Origin: Flavobacteriales bacterium UBA7612
GTDB lineage: Bacteria; Bacteroidota; Bacteroidia; Flavobacteriales; Weeksellaceae
Length of the DNA stretch: 64,000 nt
Reading direction: 5' to 3'
NCBI GenBank assembly: GCA_002484335.1
Contig: DLJQ01000004.1
Coordinates: forward strand, 99,828 to 163,827
In this document: positions 25,284 through 33,135 of the stretch, piece after piece
How the letters are laid out: the number at the start of each line of letters is the position of its first letter
How positions within the stretch are numbered: position 1 is the first letter of the stretch
The notes under the pieces: model-generated
Told to the model about the DNA's origin: nothing
Databases searched by the model: none
The model's input: only the letters and a program-made list of their open reading frames with translations
Translations under genes and position numbers: made by a program

Positions 25284-26924
25284 ATGAATTCGAATTTATC
25301 ATATTCAAGTGGTGCATCTAATTATCCTCTTCTTGGAGAAACTATAGGTGAGAATTTGAAAAATACTGTTGCTAAATTTCCTCAAAGAGAAGCTTTAGTT
25401 TGTGTAGAGCAAAATTATAGAGTAACTTATACAGAGTTTTATCATCAAACAGGAATGGTTGCAAAATCTCTTTTGTCAATTGGTCTTAAAAAAGGTGATA
25501 GAGTAGGTATTTGGGCACCAAATAGAGCTGAATGGGTACTTTTGCAATATGCTACCGCTCGTGTAGGAATTATTTTAGTTAATCTAAATCCAGCTTATAG
25601 AGAAAGTGAATTAGAATTTGTTTTACAACAAGCAGAAATATCAGCAGTTTTTGCTTCGCTTCAATTTAAAACTAGCGAATATAAAAAAATGTTGAATAAT
25701 GTAAAACCAAATTCAAAAACATTAGAACATGTTATTATTTTTGAAGAAGATTGGGATAATTTTTTACAATTAGGAGATGATATAACAACTTCAGAATTAC
25801 AACAAGTAGAGCAATCAATACAGTTTGATGACGCAGTTAATATTCAATATACTTCTGGAACAACAGGTTTTCCTAAAGGAGTAACTTTAACTCATCATAA
25901 TTTATTGAATAATGGCTTCTTTATAGGTATTAGACTTAATTATTCAAGTAAAGATAGAGTATGTATTCCTGTTCCATTTTATCACTGTTTTGGAATGGTA
26001 ATAGGAAATTTAGCATGTACATCTCATGGTGCTTGTATGGTTATTCCTTCCTCTAGTTTTGATCCTTCATTAACTTTAAATGCAGTTGAAACAGAAAAAT
26101 GCACTTCTTTATACGGTGTTCCTACAATGTTCATCGCTGAATTAGACTTACCCAATTTTGATCGTTTTGATTTATCTTCTTTAAGAACAGGTGTAATGGC
26201 AGGATCTCCTTGTCCGATTGAAATCATGAAAAAAGTTCAATCAAAAATGAATATGACTGAAGTTTCTATCTGTTATGGAATGACAGAAACATCTCCTGTT
26301 TCTACACAAACAATTATTGGAACTCCTTTAGATAAACAAGTGTCAACTGTAGGAACTGTTCAAGATCATCTTGAATTAAAAATTATTGATCCTGTTACGG
26401 GAGACATTGTACCGAGAGGAATTGCAGGGGAGTTTTGTACTAGAGGATATTCTGTTATGCAAAAATATTGGAATAATCCTGAAGCAACAGCTAAGGTTAT
26501 TGATGAAAATAATTGGTTGCATTCTGGTGATTTAGCAACTATGGATTCTGAAGGGTATATTAATATAACAGGAAGAATTAAAGATATTATAATTCGTGGA
26601 GGAGAAAATATCTCTCCAAAAGAAATTGAAGATTTTTTATATAAAAATGAATCAATTTCTGATGTTCAAGTTATAGGTGTTCCAAGTATAAAATTTGGAG
26701 AAGAAGTTATGGCTTGGGTAAAAACAAAAGATGGTGTTTCTATAACAGAAGATGATTTAAAAGAATATTGCTTATCTATTGCGCATTTTAAAAGACCAAA
26801 ATATTGGAAATTTGTTAGTGAATTTCCGATGACTATTTCTGGTAAAGTAAGAAAAGTGGAGATGAGAGAAATATCAATTAAAGAATTAGGCTTAGAAATT
26901 GCACAGAAAGTAAAAACATCCTAA
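25284..26924 (+). CDS. AMP-binding fatty-acyl-CoA synthetase (shorter type), third of three
   Basis: 546 aa. The motifs differ from the two preceding ligases: YTSGTTGFPKGVTLTHHN, VPFYHCFGMVIGN, CYGMTETSPVS, WLHSGDLATMDSEGYI, GRIKDIIIRGGENISPKEIE and a terminal SGKVRKVEMRE with the catalytic lysine. This is the FadD/AcsF2-like group (medium- to long-chain). It is not a recent duplicate of its neighbours, so acyl-activating enzymes of two subfamilies are clustered here. Confidence 0.9.
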   Translation: MNSNLSYSSGASNYPLLGETIGENLKNTVAKFPQREALVCVEQNYRVTYTEFYHQTGMVAKSLLSIGLKKGDRVGIWAPNRAEWVLLQYATARVGIILVNLNPAYRESELEFVLQQAEISAVFASLQFKTSEYKKMLNNVKPNSKTLEHVIIFEEDWDNFLQLGDDITTSELQQVEQSIQFDDAVNIQYTSGTTGFPKGVTLTHHNLLNNGFFIGIRLNYSSKDRVCIPVPFYHCFGMVIGNLACTSHGACMVIPSSSFDPSLTLNAVETEKCTSLYGVPTMFIAELDLPNFDRFDLSSLRTGVMAGSPCPIEIMKKVQSKMNMTEVSICYGMTETSPVSTQTIIGTPLDKQVSTVGTVQDHLELKIIDPVTGDIVPRGIAGEFCTRGYSVMQKYWNNPEATAKVIDENNWLHSGDLATMDSEGYINITGRIKDIIIRGGENISPKEIEDFLYKNESISDVQVIGVPSIKFGEEVMAWVKTKDGVSITEDDLKEYCLSIAHFKRPKYWKFVSEFPMTISGKVRKVEMREISIKELGLEIAQKVKTS

Positions 26925-26973
26925 TCTTATTAAATATTTTAGATAAAAAAACGATTCAATAAATTATAAAAAG

Positions 26974-26981
26974 TATCTTTG
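26974..26981 (+). promoter_or_regulatory. TAnnTTTG promoter box before the sigma-54 activator gene
   Basis: TATCTTTG, 38 nt upstream of the start, matches the -7 consensus and would drive the regulator and the two lipoprotein genes after it. Confidence 0.55.
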
Positions 26982-27019
26982 AATCTATTTTAATTAAACT
27001 TAATAAAGCAATCTAACTA

Positions 27020-28189
27020 ATGTCAAATATATTATTAATTGAAGACGAACAGGCAATACGTAACGTCTTAAAAAGCATTTTAATGGACGAAAATCCAAAG
27101 TGGAATGTTGATGAGGCAGAAAATGGATTAGTAGGTCTTGAAAAAATAAAAGAAAAAGAATACGATCTTATTATAAGTGATATAAAAATGCCTAAAAAAG
27201 ACGGAATGGAAGTTTTGTCTGAAGCAATGGCATATAATCCTGATTTAACAATCGTTATGATTACTGGTCATGGTGATGTTGATTTAGCTGTTGATGCAAT
27301 AAAAAAAGGAGCTTATGATTTTATTTCTAAGCCACCAGATTTAAATAAGTTATTAACTACGGTAAGAAATGCATTAGATAGAAAGTCTTTAATATCTTCA
27401 AACAAAGAATTAAAAAGCGAAAATAAAGCTCTAAAAAATAAAGTAGCTAAAAAATATGAAATGATTGGTGAATCTGAAGGGATTTCACAAGTTAAAGACA
27501 TTATAGATAAAGTTGCTGATACTGATGCAAGAGTTTTAATTCTTGGTCCAAATGGAACAGGAAAAGAACTTGTAGCTCATCATTTACACGAAAAAAGTTC
27601 TCGTAATGTGAAACCTTTGGTAGAAGTTAACTGTGCTGCAATTCCGGCTGAATTGATAGAAAGTGAATTATTTGGGCATGTGAAAGGGTCTTTTACAGGA
27701 GCTGTGAAAGATAAACAAGGTAAGTTTGAATTAGCTAATGAAGGAACTATTTTCTTAGATGAAATTGGAGATATGAGCCTTTCTGCTCAAGCTAAAGTTT
27801 TACGTGCTTTACAAGAAGGAAAAGTTTCACCAGTTGGATCAGAAAAAGAAATTGATGTTAATGTTCGAGTTATTGCTGCTACAAATAAAGATTTAAGAAC
27901 AGAAATAAATGAAGGTAGATTTCGTGAGGATTTGTATCATCGTTTAGCTGTAATTATTATTAATGTACCTGGATTGAATGATAGAAGAGATGATATTCCA
28001 GCTTTAGTGGAGCATTTTGTTTCAGAAAATTCTATTAATAAATCTTTTGATAAATCAGCTTATGAAGCATTAAAAGAATTAGATTGGACTGGAAATATTC
28101 GTGAATTAAGAAATGTTGTAGAACGTCTTCTTATTTTGGGAGATAATCCTGTTACTAAAAAAGATGTAGATCAGTTTGTGAAAAAATAA
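27020..28189 (+). CDS. NtrC-type sigma-54-dependent response regulator lacking a DNA-binding domain
   Basis: 389 aa. The receiver domain (1-120) has the acidic pocket E8/D9, phospho-acceptor D54 (IISDIKMPKKDG) and the TGHG and KP switch residues. A linker coiled coil follows (~125-150). The AAA+ domain (~150-389) contains Walker A LGPNGTGKE, the sigma-54 loop ELFGHVKGSFTGA, Walker B GTIFLDEIGD and an arginine-finger region DWTGNIRELRNVVERL. The chain stops at VDQFVKK, so the usual C-terminal Fis-type helix-turn-helix is absent. The canonical GAFTGA loop reads GSFTGA. It may activate sigma-54 from solution or act through protein contacts. The two genes downstream appear to belong to the same operon. 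Confidence 0.88.
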   Translation: MSNILLIEDEQAIRNVLKSILMDENPKWNVDEAENGLVGLEKIKEKEYDLIISDIKMPKKDGMEVLSEAMAYNPDLTIVMITGHGDVDLAVDAIKKGAYDFISKPPDLNKLLTTVRNALDRKSLISSNKELKSENKALKNKVAKKYEMIGESEGISQVKDIIDKVADTDARVLILGPNGTGKELVAHHLHEKSSRNVKPLVEVNCAAIPAELIESELFGHVKGSFTGAVKDKQGKFELANEGTIFLDEIGDMSLSAQAKVLRALQEGKVSPVGSEKEIDVNVRVIAATNKDLRTEINEGRFREDLYHRLAVIIINVPGLNDRRDDIPALVEHFVSENSINKSFDKSAYEALKELDWTGNIRELRNVVERLLILGDNPVTKKDVDQFVKK

Positions 28190-28203
28190 AACTAAGTCTT
28201 AAA

Positions 28204-28620
28204 ATGAGAAACTTATATATATTGTTTATTACGGTTGCTTTATTTTCATGCAAAACTAAAAACGAAGTAGTTGATAAGAGCTCGGATGTTCTTTCTCATG
28301 AAGATGTAGTTTCATTAGAAAAAACATCATTATTTTCTAATGAAGCACTTGTCTATGAAGGGACTTTTGAAGGAAAATATTTTGGAGATAAAGTTGTTTT
28401 GAAATTAGCAGATACAAAATTTACAATAGACTATAAAAATAAGACTTATGATGGTGATTTATTTAAAAAAGAAGATGGTTCTTTAATGGAGATTGATGCT
28501 AAAAAGAAATTGCCATTTCAATTTTTTCGTTGGTCAGATAATACCGAAATAATGATTCTAAATGAAGATGGAACAGCAGATGAGAATGGAGAAAATTATT
28601 TAACAAGAATTTCTAACTAA
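28204..28620 (+). CDS. Small lipoprotein of unknown function
   Basis: 138 aa. The N-terminus MRNLYILFITVALFSC is a lipoprotein signal with the lipidated Cys at ~16. The rest is predicted beta-rich (YEGTFEGKYFGDKVVLKLA, FTIDYKNKTYDGDLF), weakly resembling NlpE-like small barrels but without their Cys motif. It is 14 nt after the sigma-54 activator and 7 nt before another lipoprotein gene, hence one operon. I do not recognise a characterised family. Confidence 0.65.
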   Translation: MRNLYILFITVALFSCKTKNEVVDKSSDVLSHEDVVSLEKTSLFSNEALVYEGTFEGKYFGDKVVLKLADTKFTIDYKNKTYDGDLFKKEDGSLMEIDAKKKLPFQFFRWSDNTEIMILNEDGTADENGENYLTRISN

Positions 28621-28627
28621 ATACAAA

Positions 28628-29140
28628 ATGAAATATAATATAAGTTTATTTGTAATTTTTTCTATTCTATTTATTGGTTGTAATTCTTTTAATAAAAAGA
28701 AAGATAAACAAGAATTGGCAGAACATTTTTTCGAAAATTATGCATCAAGGAAAGATTATAAGAAAATGTTATCTTATTACAATGATAGTATCATTTACGA
28801 AAATGCTACACAATCTTCAGGAGAAGCAGTTGTTGATCCAAGATATCTTTTGAATGATATTATTCGTTGGGATGACAAAACAATGGAATATAAGAATAAT
28901 AAAATGTTAGAAGTTAAAGAATTGTTTTCTAATGATTCTATAATTATTGCTAATGGAGAATTTTCTGAATATTCTTATAATGGACAAAAATTTGCTCCAA
29001 TGAAATTTACTACTTATTTATATTTAGATAAAAATTCTAAAATAAAAAAACAAGTAGATTGGTTTAATTATCCAATAGAAGACATAATAGAATTATATCA
29101 ATTGCAACAAAATCAACAAAAATTGAAATTAGATAAATAA
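28628..29140 (+). CDS. Lipoprotein with an NTF2/SnoaL-like domain
   Basis: 170 aa. A lipoprotein signal ends in LFIGC (Cys ~18). The mature region has helix then strand order typical of NTF2-like folds (ELAEHFFENYASRKDYKKMLSYY..., then FTTYLYLDKNSKIKKQVDWF), suggesting a small cone-shaped ligand-binding domain. No catalytic residues can be assigned. It ends the operon with the sigma-54 activator, before a bidirectional terminator. Confidence 0.65.
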   Translation: MKYNISLFVIFSILFIGCNSFNKKKDKQELAEHFFENYASRKDYKKMLSYYNDSIIYENATQSSGEAVVDPRYLLNDIIRWDDKTMEYKNNKMLEVKELFSNDSIIIANGEFSEYSYNGQKFAPMKFTTYLYLDKNSKIKKQVDWFNYPIEDIIELYQLQQNQQKLKLDK

Positions 29141-29156
29141 TAATTCTATAAAAAAT

Positions 29157-29185
29157 AAAAAAGGTTGTTTTAAAACAACCTTTTT
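29157..29185. terminator. Bidirectional terminator between convergent genes
   Basis: AAAAAGGTTGTTTTAAAACAACCTTTTTT is a palindrome with A and T tracts on both sides. It serves the plus-strand lipoprotein operon and the minus-strand DUF4258 gene. Confidence 0.88.
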
Positions 29186-29191
29186 TATTTT

Positions 29192-29572
29192 TTACTTTTT
29201 TGTAATAGAAACTAATCTAGAGTCTTCTTTACAAACATCAAATGTAAAGTCATAATTTTTAGAATTATCTTTACTTTCGTAGCTCGCTACATATTCTCTA
29301 CAAGGAACTTGATCTTTTTTAGATTTACTGAAGTCTATTTTACTTCTTTTAAATAATTCTTTTTTTAAGAAAATAGTATCTAATTTTTCAGCATTCAAAA
29401 ATGCTTGTGCTTCATCAGATATAGACAATTTTTTTGAATAAGCTTCATCTAAAACTCTTGCGTTAGGGAAATAATTACAAGAAAAGGCTCTTGGTCCAAA
29501 TGCCATTGCAACGAAAACCATTCCTATTCCAACTCCTAACAAAAACTTCATAAATCTTTGTGTGAACGTCAT
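29192..29572 (-). CDS. DUF4258-like single-pass membrane protein
   Basis: 126 aa. A membrane helix near the N-terminus (FLLGVGIGMVFVAMAFGPRAF) precedes CNYFPNARVLDEAYSKK. A small C-terminal domain has two further cysteines (VPCREY, FDVCKED). I recall similar proteins annotated DUF4258 next to ald in flavobacteria; the family assignment is tentative. Its ATG overlaps the end of the alanine dehydrogenase gene by 4 nt, so it is co-translated as the last gene of the porX-tsaE-ald operon. Function unknown. Confidence 0.6.
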   Translation of the reverse strand: MTFTQRFMKFLLGVGIGMVFVAMAFGPRAFSCNYFPNARVLDEAYSKKLSISDEAQAFLNAEKLDTIFLKKELFKRSKIDFSKSKKDQVPCREYVASYESKDNSKNYDFTFDVCKEDSRLVSITKK

Positions 29573-30786
29573 ATAATCAATAAATTAATGTCGTGAAATG
29601 GTAAATCAAACCAATCACATAAATTCTTTTTTACTACTCTACCTTTGTACAAATATACACCATTTCTCACAGTTTTATTTGTTTGTACCATATTTGTAAA
29701 CCCAGATTCTTCAGAAATTTCTAAGAGATAAGATAAAAAATAATTACTCAATGCTTTAGTAGATGTTCGAGCAACACGAGAAGTTATATTTGATACAGCA
29801 TAATGTATTACATCATTTTTAATAATAATTGGAGCATGATGCGTTGTGACTTCTGAAGTTTCAAAACAACCACCTTGATCTATACTTACATCTATAATAA
29901 CTGCTCCAGGTTTCATTTTTGATACCATATTTTCAGTAACTACACATGGGGTTCTTGATTCACCTCTAAGAGCACCAATGGCTAAATCACATCTTCGTAA
30001 GGCTTTTCCTAATTCTTTTGGATCTATTGTAGAAGTAGAAACACGTTGACCAATATTTTGTTGTAAACGTCTTAATCTTGTGAGAGAGTTATCAAATACA
30101 CGAACGGAAGCACCAAGTCCTAAAGCAGTTCTTGTTGCATTTTCTGCAACAGTTCCTGCTCCAAGAATAACAACTTCAGTAGGTCTTACACCAGTAACAC
30201 CACCCATTAAAATACCATTTCCACCGTTAGCAGAAGACATTAATTCACTAGCTACAAGAATAGCTGTTGTTCCAGCTATTTCACTTAATAAGCGAACTAC
30301 AGGAAGATGATTTTGCTCATCTCTTATAAACTCAAAACCAACAGCATTAATACGTTTCTGAATTAATTTTAGAAAATATTCTCTTTTTAATGTATTTGCT
30401 GGTACAGAGGAAATTATGAGAGCATTAGGTTTAATCCATTCTATTTCTTCAAAAGTTAGTGGACCAACTTTTAATACTACAGGTTTTTCAAAAACAGCTT
30501 GAGTATTGTAAGTAATATTAGCTCCAACTTCCGAGTATTCTTTATCAGTATAATTTGCACCTTCTCCAGCGCCAGTTTCTATAGTAACAGAATGTCCTCT
30601 GTTTACAAGAATTTCTACGGCATCTGGAGAAAGACAAATTCGTTTTTCTTGATTATTTGTTTCTTTAGGAATTCCAATATCAAATCGTTCTTTTTTTCGA
30701 GGAATTTCTAATCGCTCTGTTTGAGTTAATAATTCTTCTTGAGAAAAAGGCGTATAAATATTTTTTCCATCCATAATGTTATTCAA
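29569..30786 (-). CDS. ald: Alanine dehydrogenase
   Basis: 405 aa. Alanine dehydrogenase catalyses NAD-dependent reversible deamination of L-alanine to pyruvate and ammonia. The N-terminal substrate domain begins IGIPKETNNQEKRICLSP (Lys and Arg of the active site). The Rossmann domain has GVRPTEVVILGAGTVAEN, and VIIDVSIDQGG, HYAVSNITSRVARTSTKALSN are typical of the AlaDH/PNT family. It is slightly longer than the usual ~370 aa because of an N-terminal extension of ~35 residues. The ATG overlaps tsaE by 8 nt, and its end overlaps the DUF4258-like gene. Confidence 0.9.
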   Translation of the reverse strand: MNNIMDGKNIYTPFSQEELLTQTERLEIPRKKERFDIGIPKETNNQEKRICLSPDAVEILVNRGHSVTIETGAGEGANYTDKEYSEVGANITYNTQAVFEKPVVLKVGPLTFEEIEWIKPNALIISSVPANTLKREYFLKLIQKRINAVGFEFIRDEQNHLPVVRLLSEIAGTTAILVASELMSSANGGNGILMGGVTGVRPTEVVILGAGTVAENATRTALGLGASVRVFDNSLTRLRRLQQNIGQRVSTSTIDPKELGKALRRCDLAIGALRGESRTPCVVTENMVSKMKPGAVIIDVSIDQGGCFETSEVTTHHAPIIIKNDVIHYAVSNITSRVARTSTKALSNYFLSYLLEISEESGFTNMVQTNKTVRNGVYLYKGRVVKKNLCDWFDLPFHDINLLII

Positions 30787-31183
30787 AATTTAAATAACGA
30801 ATACCATCTACATTTTTTATAGAAATAGTATGATGTTCGTCTGGGATAAAGTTAGCAATTTTATTTGACCATTCCATTAAGCAAAATTGATTAGAATAAA
30901 TATAGTCTTCTATTCCAAAATCTAATGCTTCATCTTCATGATTAAGGCGATAAAAATCAAAATGAAAAACTTTACCTTCATCAGTATCATATTCATTCAC
31001 AATAGAAAAAGTAGGACTAGAAACTTCATCATTTGTTCCAAATGATTTTACTAATTCTTTGATGAAAGTAGTTTTTCCAGCTCCCATTTCTCCTTCAAAA
31101 GTTATAATTTTATGTACAAGTTGCTTTTTAATTTCCTTTGCAACTTCTGGTAATTCTTCTAAATTTTGAATAATAAATTCCAT
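30779..31183 (-). CDS. tsaE: tRNA threonylcarbamoyladenosine biosynthesis ATPase TsaE
   Basis: 134 aa. TsaE is the ATPase that works with TsaB and TsaD to install t6A37 on ANN-decoding tRNAs. The Walker A motif GEMGAGKTTFIKELV (~31-45), the conserved SSPTFSIVNEY and the HFDFYRL and LMEWSNK segments are diagnostic. Length is normal. It lies directly downstream of porX and overlaps ald by 8 nt. Another t6A gene of the TsaC/Sua5 family is at 55811 in this window. Confidence 0.93.
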   Translation of the reverse strand: MEFIIQNLEELPEVAKEIKKQLVHKIITFEGEMGAGKTTFIKELVKSFGTNDEVSSPTFSIVNEYDTDEGKVFHFDFYRLNHEDEALDFGIEDYIYSNQFCLMEWSNKIANFIPDEHHTISIKNVDGIRYLNFE

Positions 31184-32737
31184 TTAATTTTTTGGTGTTA
31201 AAACAATCATTGGTATAATATTTTCTTCTAAAGAAATACCTCCGTGCTGATAAGTATTCTTATAATAATTTACGAAATGATTATAATTTTTTGGGTATGT
31301 TAAAAATAAATTTTCTTTTGCAAAGATATACTTTGATGTAACATTAACCTTAGGTAATAAGAATTTTTCTGGCTGATCGACAGCTAAAACATCTTTTGGA
31401 TCATATTGTAATTGTTTACCTAGTTTGTAACGTAAATTAGTACTAGATTCTTTATCTCCAATTACTTTTGTAGGCTCTTTTACATATATTGTTCCATGAT
31501 CTGTAGTAACAATAATTTTCATACCATCTTGTGCAGCTTTTTTTACAATTTCCATTAAATATGAATTTTCAAACCAGTGCTTTGTAATAGAACGGTATGT
31601 TTTATCATCACGAATCATTTCACCAACTATTTTATTATCAGTTTTAGCATGAGATAAAATATCAATAAAATTATAAACAATAACATTTAGGTTATTGTTT
31701 TTATAATTATTGAAATCATCTGCAATTTTTTTCTCAAAATCAGAATTTAATATTTTGAAATAATTATATGATAAATCACCTAATCCTAAACGTTTTAATT
31801 GTTCGCCTAAAAGTTCTTTTTCATGCATATTTTTATTTCCTTCGTCAGTATCATTCAACCAGTATTGAGGATATTTTTTTTCAATTTCCAAAGGCATTAG
31901 ACCAGAAAAGAACGCATTTCGTGCATATTGCGTTGCAGAAGGTAATATACTATAGTATAAATTTTCGTTTTGAGAATTATAATAGCGATTAAAAATAGGT
32001 TCAATAACTTTCCATTGATCGTACCTTAAATTATCAACTAAAATAAGTAAAACATTTTCATCTTTACTTAATTGTGGACGTACTAATTTATTAAAAATTG
32101 TATGTGATAATACAGGACTTTCATCTTCATTGTGTAACCAATCTTCATAATTACGTTCTATAAATTTGAAAAAAGCAGCATTAGCTTCACTTTTTTGATT
32201 TTCTATAATCTCATTTAGTGCTTTATCCTCTATATTTTCTAATTCAAGTTCCCAATAAACTAATTTTTTATAAATTTCTTGCCAATCTTCATAATCTCGA
32301 GCATTCATCATCTCCATTGTTATATTTCGAAACTCTTGCTGATAATTAACTACAGTCTTTTCAGAAATAATTTTAGAAGAGTCTAAAATCTTTTTTAAAC
32401 TCATGATAATTTGATTTGGATTGACAGGTTTTATTAAATAATCTGCAATGTGTGATCCAATAGCATCTTCCATAATATGTTCCTCTTCACTTTTAGTGAC
32501 CATGATTACAGGGAGATTAGGACGTAATTCTTTTATTTTAGGTAATGCCTCTAATCCACTAAGACCAGGCATATTTTCATCAATAAGTACAGCGGCAAAA
32601 TTTTCGTTTTCAATAATTTCTAATGCATCTGTAGCATTATTTATCATTGTTGTTTCATATCCTTTTTTATCTAAAAATAATTGATGAGGTTTTAATAAAT
32701 CTATTTCATCATCAATCCATAATATTTTTATTGCCAT
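31184..32737 (-). CDS. porX: PorX-type response regulator with PglZ domain
   Basis: 517 aa. The receiver domain (1-125) has acidic residues D9/D10 and phospho-acceptor D53 (VLIDENMPGLSG), with TKSEEE and IKPVNP switch regions. A helical linker precedes an alkaline-phosphatase-superfamily PglZ domain (~220-517), with LILVDNLRYDQW and the metal-ligand motif VTTDHGTIYVKEP. This architecture is PorX, the response regulator partnered with PorY in control of type IX secretion genes; PorX of known species hydrolyses cyclic oligonucleotides. It is the first gene of an operon with tsaE, ald and the DUF4258-like gene. Confidence 0.92.
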   Translation of the reverse strand: MAIKILWIDDEIDLLKPHQLFLDKKGYETTMINNATDALEIIENENFAAVLIDENMPGLSGLEALPKIKELRPNLPVIMVTKSEEEHIMEDAIGSHIADYLIKPVNPNQIIMSLKKILDSSKIISEKTVVNYQQEFRNITMEMMNARDYEDWQEIYKKLVYWELELENIEDKALNEIIENQKSEANAAFFKFIERNYEDWLHNEDESPVLSHTIFNKLVRPQLSKDENVLLILVDNLRYDQWKVIEPIFNRYYNSQNENLYYSILPSATQYARNAFFSGLMPLEIEKKYPQYWLNDTDEGNKNMHEKELLGEQLKRLGLGDLSYNYFKILNSDFEKKIADDFNNYKNNNLNVIVYNFIDILSHAKTDNKIVGEMIRDDKTYRSITKHWFENSYLMEIVKKAAQDGMKIIVTTDHGTIYVKEPTKVIGDKESSTNLRYKLGKQLQYDPKDVLAVDQPEKFLLPKVNVTSKYIFAKENLFLTYPKNYNHFVNYYKNTYQHGGISLEENIIPMIVLTPKN

Positions 32738-32780
32738 TTGTCTAAATTTTTATTTTAAAATTCTATTGAAAGAATTGTAC

Positions 32781-32788
32781 CAAATATA
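32781..32788 (-). promoter_or_regulatory. porX promoter box (TATATTTG on minus strand)
   Basis: TATATTTG on the minus strand matches the -7 consensus. A TTG (complement of 32811-32813) lies 22 nt upstream, within the usual TTG-N17-23 spacing. Confidence 0.6.
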
Positions 32789-33085
32789 GAGATATAGTAA
32801 ATGTTAAAATCAAAATTGTATGTTAAACATTAGACTAAAATATTAAATTGTATTCACACTTTTATACAGAAAGACCATATTTTTAAATAGATAGATAATA
32901 ATTAATCTATTCTAATTATTGATTTTGCAAATTATTTACTATAAAGCTAATAATTAAAATCTATTATAAAATAATAAAATATGATGTGTTGTTAAATTTA
33001 ATTATAACTAATTGATAATTAAAATCTATAAAAAAATCTTATAAAACATAGATTTTATAGATTTGATTTATAGTTTGTAGACATT

Positions 33086-33093
33086 TAGTTTTG
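33086..33093 (+). promoter_or_regulatory. Catalase promoter box (TAGTTTTG)
   Basis: TAGTTTTG is 42 nt before the catalase ATG. A TTG at 33063-33065 is 20 nt upstream of it, the expected -33 spacing. Inverted repeats just upstream could bind a peroxide regulator (inference). Confidence 0.55.
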
Positions 33094-33135
33094 CTGAAAA
33101 TTATTTACAAGTAATAAAAATTAAATATTAATACA

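Larger units (their letters stand above)
32738..33135. other. 398-bp intergenic region between divergent porX and catalase genes
   Basis: No open frame of note. It holds the porX promoter near 32781, AT-rich spacer with imperfect inverted words (AATAGAT...ATCTATT near 32886-32913; AAAATCTAT...ATAGATTTT near 33020-33055) and the catalase promoter box at 33086. Confidence 0.6.
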
